Below are positions 60,307-64,000 of a stretch of 64,000 nucleotides of DNA, in pieces; positions within the stretch are counted from its first letter, which is position 1, and each line of letters opens with the position of its first letter. The DNA is from Scleromitrula shiraiana (taxonomy: Eukaryota > Ascomycota > Leotiomycetes > Helotiales > Sclerotiniaceae): NCBI GenBank assembly GCA_028455995.1, contig JABELC010000001.1, positions 980,501 through 1,044,500 of the forward strand. Reading direction: 5' to 3'. The notes under the pieces were generated by a model. The model made no database searches. It was not told the DNA's origin and saw only the letters and a program-made list of their open reading frames with translations. The position numbers were made by a program, and so were the translations under genes.

Positions 60307-61435
60307 AGCAATATTTTTAAAGAGTTTATACTTAATCTTTAAAAAAAAAAATAACAAAGAAATAATAATATATACGATTTTAAATATAATTAAAACTTTA
60401 AATCTAAATAAAGCAAAAAATACTATAAAGATTTATTTGATGGATTATTTTTAAACGATTTAGATTTTATTAACAAATATAAAGAATATAATATAAAAGA
60501 TTTATATATAGTAAATTATTATTTAAAATATAAATTTGATAAGTATATAATTAATAATTTAAAGATTTTTGTTAATATAGATTTATGGATAGATTTTAAA
60601 AAAGTATTTAAAAGTATAAAGATAAAGATGTTTTAAACATTAAATAAAGGATATTTAATAATAATAATAAAAATATTATAAAAGGATAATGTTTATATTA
60701 ATACATTTATATTAATAATTTATACATTATAAAATATAATATATATAAAATTATACCCTAAATAAATTAAGGCTTATTTAAAGAAAATCTATAAAAATTA
60801 ATCAATAAAACTTAGGTTTGGTAATATAAAAGTAATAATAAAAAATTTAAAATAAAAATGGGATTAAAAAAAAAATGTAAAAAAATAAATTAAAAAAAAA
60901 AAGCAAATTAAATAAAACATTTTAATTATATAAATAATGGTTAATCTATTAAAACATTTTAATAAATTATTAAAAAATATCTAATTTACAATAAAAATTG
61001 ATTTTGAATATTTATTTAAAACTATTTTAATAATAATAATATATAATTTAATAAATTATTTTATCTAATATATAATTTTATTTAATAATTATATATTATA
61101 TAATAATTAAAATTATTAAAATGAAAATAATTATAATAAAAATCATTATAATCAAAATAATTATATATCTTAATTTGGTTAAAGCTATTTTAATTAAAAT
61201 TAATTTAATTAAAATCAATTTAATTAAAATTATCATAATATAAATAATTATAATAAAAATTATTATAATTAAAATAATTATATATTTTAATTTTATTAGA
61301 TTTAATTTGATTAAAATCAATTTGATCAAAATCAATTTAATTAAAATCAATTTAATCAAAATTATTATATATTTTAGATTAATCAAAATAATTATAATTA
61401 AGATAATCATAATTTTTAACACAAATAAGATTAGG
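60307..61435 (+). pseudogene. Gag-like protein with Q/N-rich repeat region (element E), RIP-degraded
   Basis: One + strand frame can be followed for about 1.1 kb and is broken only by TAA and TAG, which CAA, CAG or TGG could have become. It holds an uninterrupted stretch at 60415-60633 including K-D-L-F-D-G-L-F, F-I-N-K-Y-K-E-Y-N-I and W-I-D-F-K-K-V-F. The same sequence is seen in element B. In the same frame, 61120-61410 turns into Asn/Gln/Tyr/Phe-rich pentapeptides such as F-N-Q-N-Q, Y-N-K-N-H and F-D-Q-N-Q. The position before pol in an LTR element suggests Gag. No zinc knuckle was seen, so this is inference. AT drift may exaggerate the Asn content. Confidence 0.6.
61185..61370 (+). repeat. 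15-bp minisatellite of element E
   Basis: Two blocks of AATTTAATTAAAATC-like units at the place of the arrays in A, B and C. In the frame of the Gag-like region it reads F-N/D-Q-N-Q. Confidence 0.75.
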
Positions 61436-64000
61436 GAAAAAAATAAAAAGATAAAAAAGTATATATATATAGAAATAAATATAAAGATTAAAATTATTAT
61501 TAAAAAAAAATTATTAATATTATATATCAAAAATTTAATATTAAATTAATTTAAATAAAATATATAATAATATAATAAAATTCAATAATAAAAATAATGA
61601 TTTTGATTATAAATTAATTATATATAAATTAATTTTATAATATATAAATATTTCAAATAAATTTATAATAATAGTATTTCAAATTATATTTAAAGGTAAA
61701 ACATTTAAATATTATATATTAAATTTTATTATATTTTTATAAAAAATGAAAGATCTAGTTATAGAATTTAAAGTATAATATCAAAGAAAATTGTATTATT
61801 ACAATATAATGAACAAGTGAATAAAATTAATAATAAAAAACATTATAAATAAAAAAAAAAAAAAATTTAAATAATATTTAAAATTATTTTTTATAAAAAT
61901 AAAGCAATTATATAAAACTTTATTAAACAATATAAAAAGTTAATTATATTTTTATAAAAAGATAATTTTATTATATTAATAAATTAAATAATATATTTAA
62001 ATATGTTATTAATTAATTATAAATATCTTTAATCTTATTTAAAAAATTAAAGAAATGATTTAGATTTATAATAAATTATAAAATAATAATATTAATATAT
62101 ATTATATTAAAAAAAATTCATGGATAGTTTATAAAATCGAGGTAAAAGCTTCAATTATAATAAATATAATAAAATAAATAATTATAATAATCAAAAAAAA
62201 TGTAATAATTATCAAAATCAATTCAAATTACAATCTAATATTTGAAAATAATATAATAAAAAAAGCTTTAGATTAATTTATAAAAAATAATATTGGATAT
62301 ATAAAAAAAAAAGATGTTTTTTTATAAATCATTTAAAATTAAATCAAAAACAAGCTTAAAAAAAATATAAAGAAAAAATCATTAAAAATAATAATAATTA
62401 TATATATAAATAATTTTTAATATATTATAAAAAAAAACAAAAGATAAAAAAAAAGGATATCAAAAAAATTTATAAGATATTTTATATAAAAATAAAATAT
62501 TTAAATAAAATTATATTAAAAATATATTATATATTAAATAATTTAATTAATAATCTATGAATAATTATTAAACTTATAAAGAAAATATTTAAATATATAT
62601 TAATATATAAAAAACTACTTGATAATGACCAAGCTAATGAAAATATAATATTGAAACAAATCATATACAATTTTAAAGTATTTTTTATAAATAGCAAATA
62701 TAATCTCAATAAATTTTAAAATATTATAATCAATATAAAAATAATAATAATATCAATTATTAATAAACAATAGTTCAAAGTATTATAAAAACTAATCGAT
62801 TTAATTATTAATTATAATAAAATAGAAATCGTAAAAGTTACATTTAAAAAAGAAAATATTAAAAAATCTATTGAATTATATGAAATCGAATTATTAATTA
62901 AATAAATTAAAATTTACATTATTTATATAAATATATTATTTTTATTTTATTTAATAAATATAAATAAATTTAATATATTTTTTCACAATATTAAAAACCA
63001 AGTTATTTATAATAAAATTAATAAATATTTTTTTATTATATAAAAATACAACTATAATTTTTTATTATAAAAATATAATTATAATATATTTGTATAATTA
63101 GTAATTTTAAATAATATTTATTATTTTATAAAAATAGAATTATAATATTTATATAAATATTTTAATTATTTAATTATTTATAGATTATATAATATATTTA
63201 AATAAATTAATTATAATAATATAAGCAAAAGCGAAATTGATAGATTAATAAAATATTATAATTAATATTAGATATATAATAAATTATTAAAAAAATTTAA
63301 ATTTAAGATTAATAATAATAAAAATAATAATATTCGATTTAATTATATAATTATAATTAATATTATATATATTAATAAAAAATGATATTATATATATTTA
63401 ATAAAATAATAAAATATTAAATAATAATATTTTTAAATAATTTATTAATAAGATATATTTGAAATATAATTCGATTTAAATAGATTGATATTTATATAGA
63501 ATTTTTAAATTATATTATTATTAATGTAAATATATAGTTTATTATAAAAAAATTTAATAAATATATAAATATTATAATAATTAAAATAAAAATAGTTTTT
63601 ATAAAATTTTATTAATTAATTAGTAAAATTGAACGATATTATAAAATTATATGATAAATATATAAGATTTTATAAAATAAACTATAATAATCTAGTTTTA
63701 TAAAAAAATAAATATTGTAAATAATAATGAAGATTATAAATGATTTAATAGATCTTAATGGATTAATTTTAATATTTTTAATATTTAATATATTTATATA
63801 TATAGAAAAATTAGATTTATCAATAAAAATTATTATTAATTAAATAATGAGATTGTGAAAAACGAATAATAAGATTTATAAATATAAAGTGATTTAATTA
63901 ATAAAAAATATATTATAAAAATAAAATAGATTATTTATATATATAATATATAATTTAAAGATATATTTAAAAGTTTTAATATATAAAAAAATTATTAAAA

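Larger units (their letters stand above)
60301..64000 (+). mobile_element. LTR retrotransposon E, 5'-truncated, runs off the window
   Basis: Reverse complement of element B from about B 42270 onwards and still collinear at the window end, so its 3' part and LTR lie outside. About 1.2 kb of its 5' end is missing at about 60300. This copy has the best preserved Gag-like frame, which fixes the sense strand of the whole family. Confidence 0.8.

Overview
The window looks like nuclear DNA of a filamentous ascomycete. The evidence is a spliced gene with short 52-53 bp introns, a GPI-anchored beta-1,3-glucanosyltransferase of the GH72 family, and a huge A+T-rich block of transposon relics whose mutations are C-to-T and G-to-A transitions, as expected of repeat-induced point mutation (RIP). 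The protein suggests Pezizomycotina, possibly Leotiomycetes, but the species cannot be fixed by eye.

Region 1 (1-6265) has normal base composition. It holds the 3' end of a free methionine-R-sulfoxide reductase gene (1-255), about 3 kb of intergenic DNA with short tandem repeats, a pyrimidine-rich ATG-free leader, and the three-exon GH72 gene (3646-5118). About 1.15 kb of non-coding DNA follows. These are the only two genes that look functional.

Region 2 (about 6266-64000) switches abruptly to almost pure A/T and has no intact gene. By comparing its parts with each other on both strands I resolved it into nested mobile elements. There is a LINE family: a 2.9 kb 5'-truncated copy, a 5.7 kb full-length copy, and two copies split by later insertions. 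There is an LTR family with 160-162 bp LTRs: two complete copies (13.2 kb including a nested LINE, and 7.6 kb) and several broken ones. There is one Ty1/copia element with a recognisable primer-binding site and reverse transcriptase, and one 1.66 kb TIR transposon with TA duplications inside it. Target-site duplications of 13-14 bp (LINE), 5 bp (LTR) and TA (TIR) support the boundaries and give an order of insertion.

The most notable signals are these. (a) The 160-bp-LTR family encodes a Gag-like frame running into a Q/N/Y/F-rich, 15-bp-periodic repeat that varies between copies. (b) A related relic at 7837-8106 encodes exactly 18 pentapeptide repeats (K/E-N-N-K-I type). (c) GC-retaining islands lie at the outer ends of the elements, as if RIP fades at their edges. 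(d) One LINE copy has lost C but kept G on the + strand. (e) Reverse transcriptase cores remain readable in frame, with catalytic Asp changed to Asn by G-to-A transitions. All alignments were made by eye, so breakpoints without a target-site duplication are approximate.
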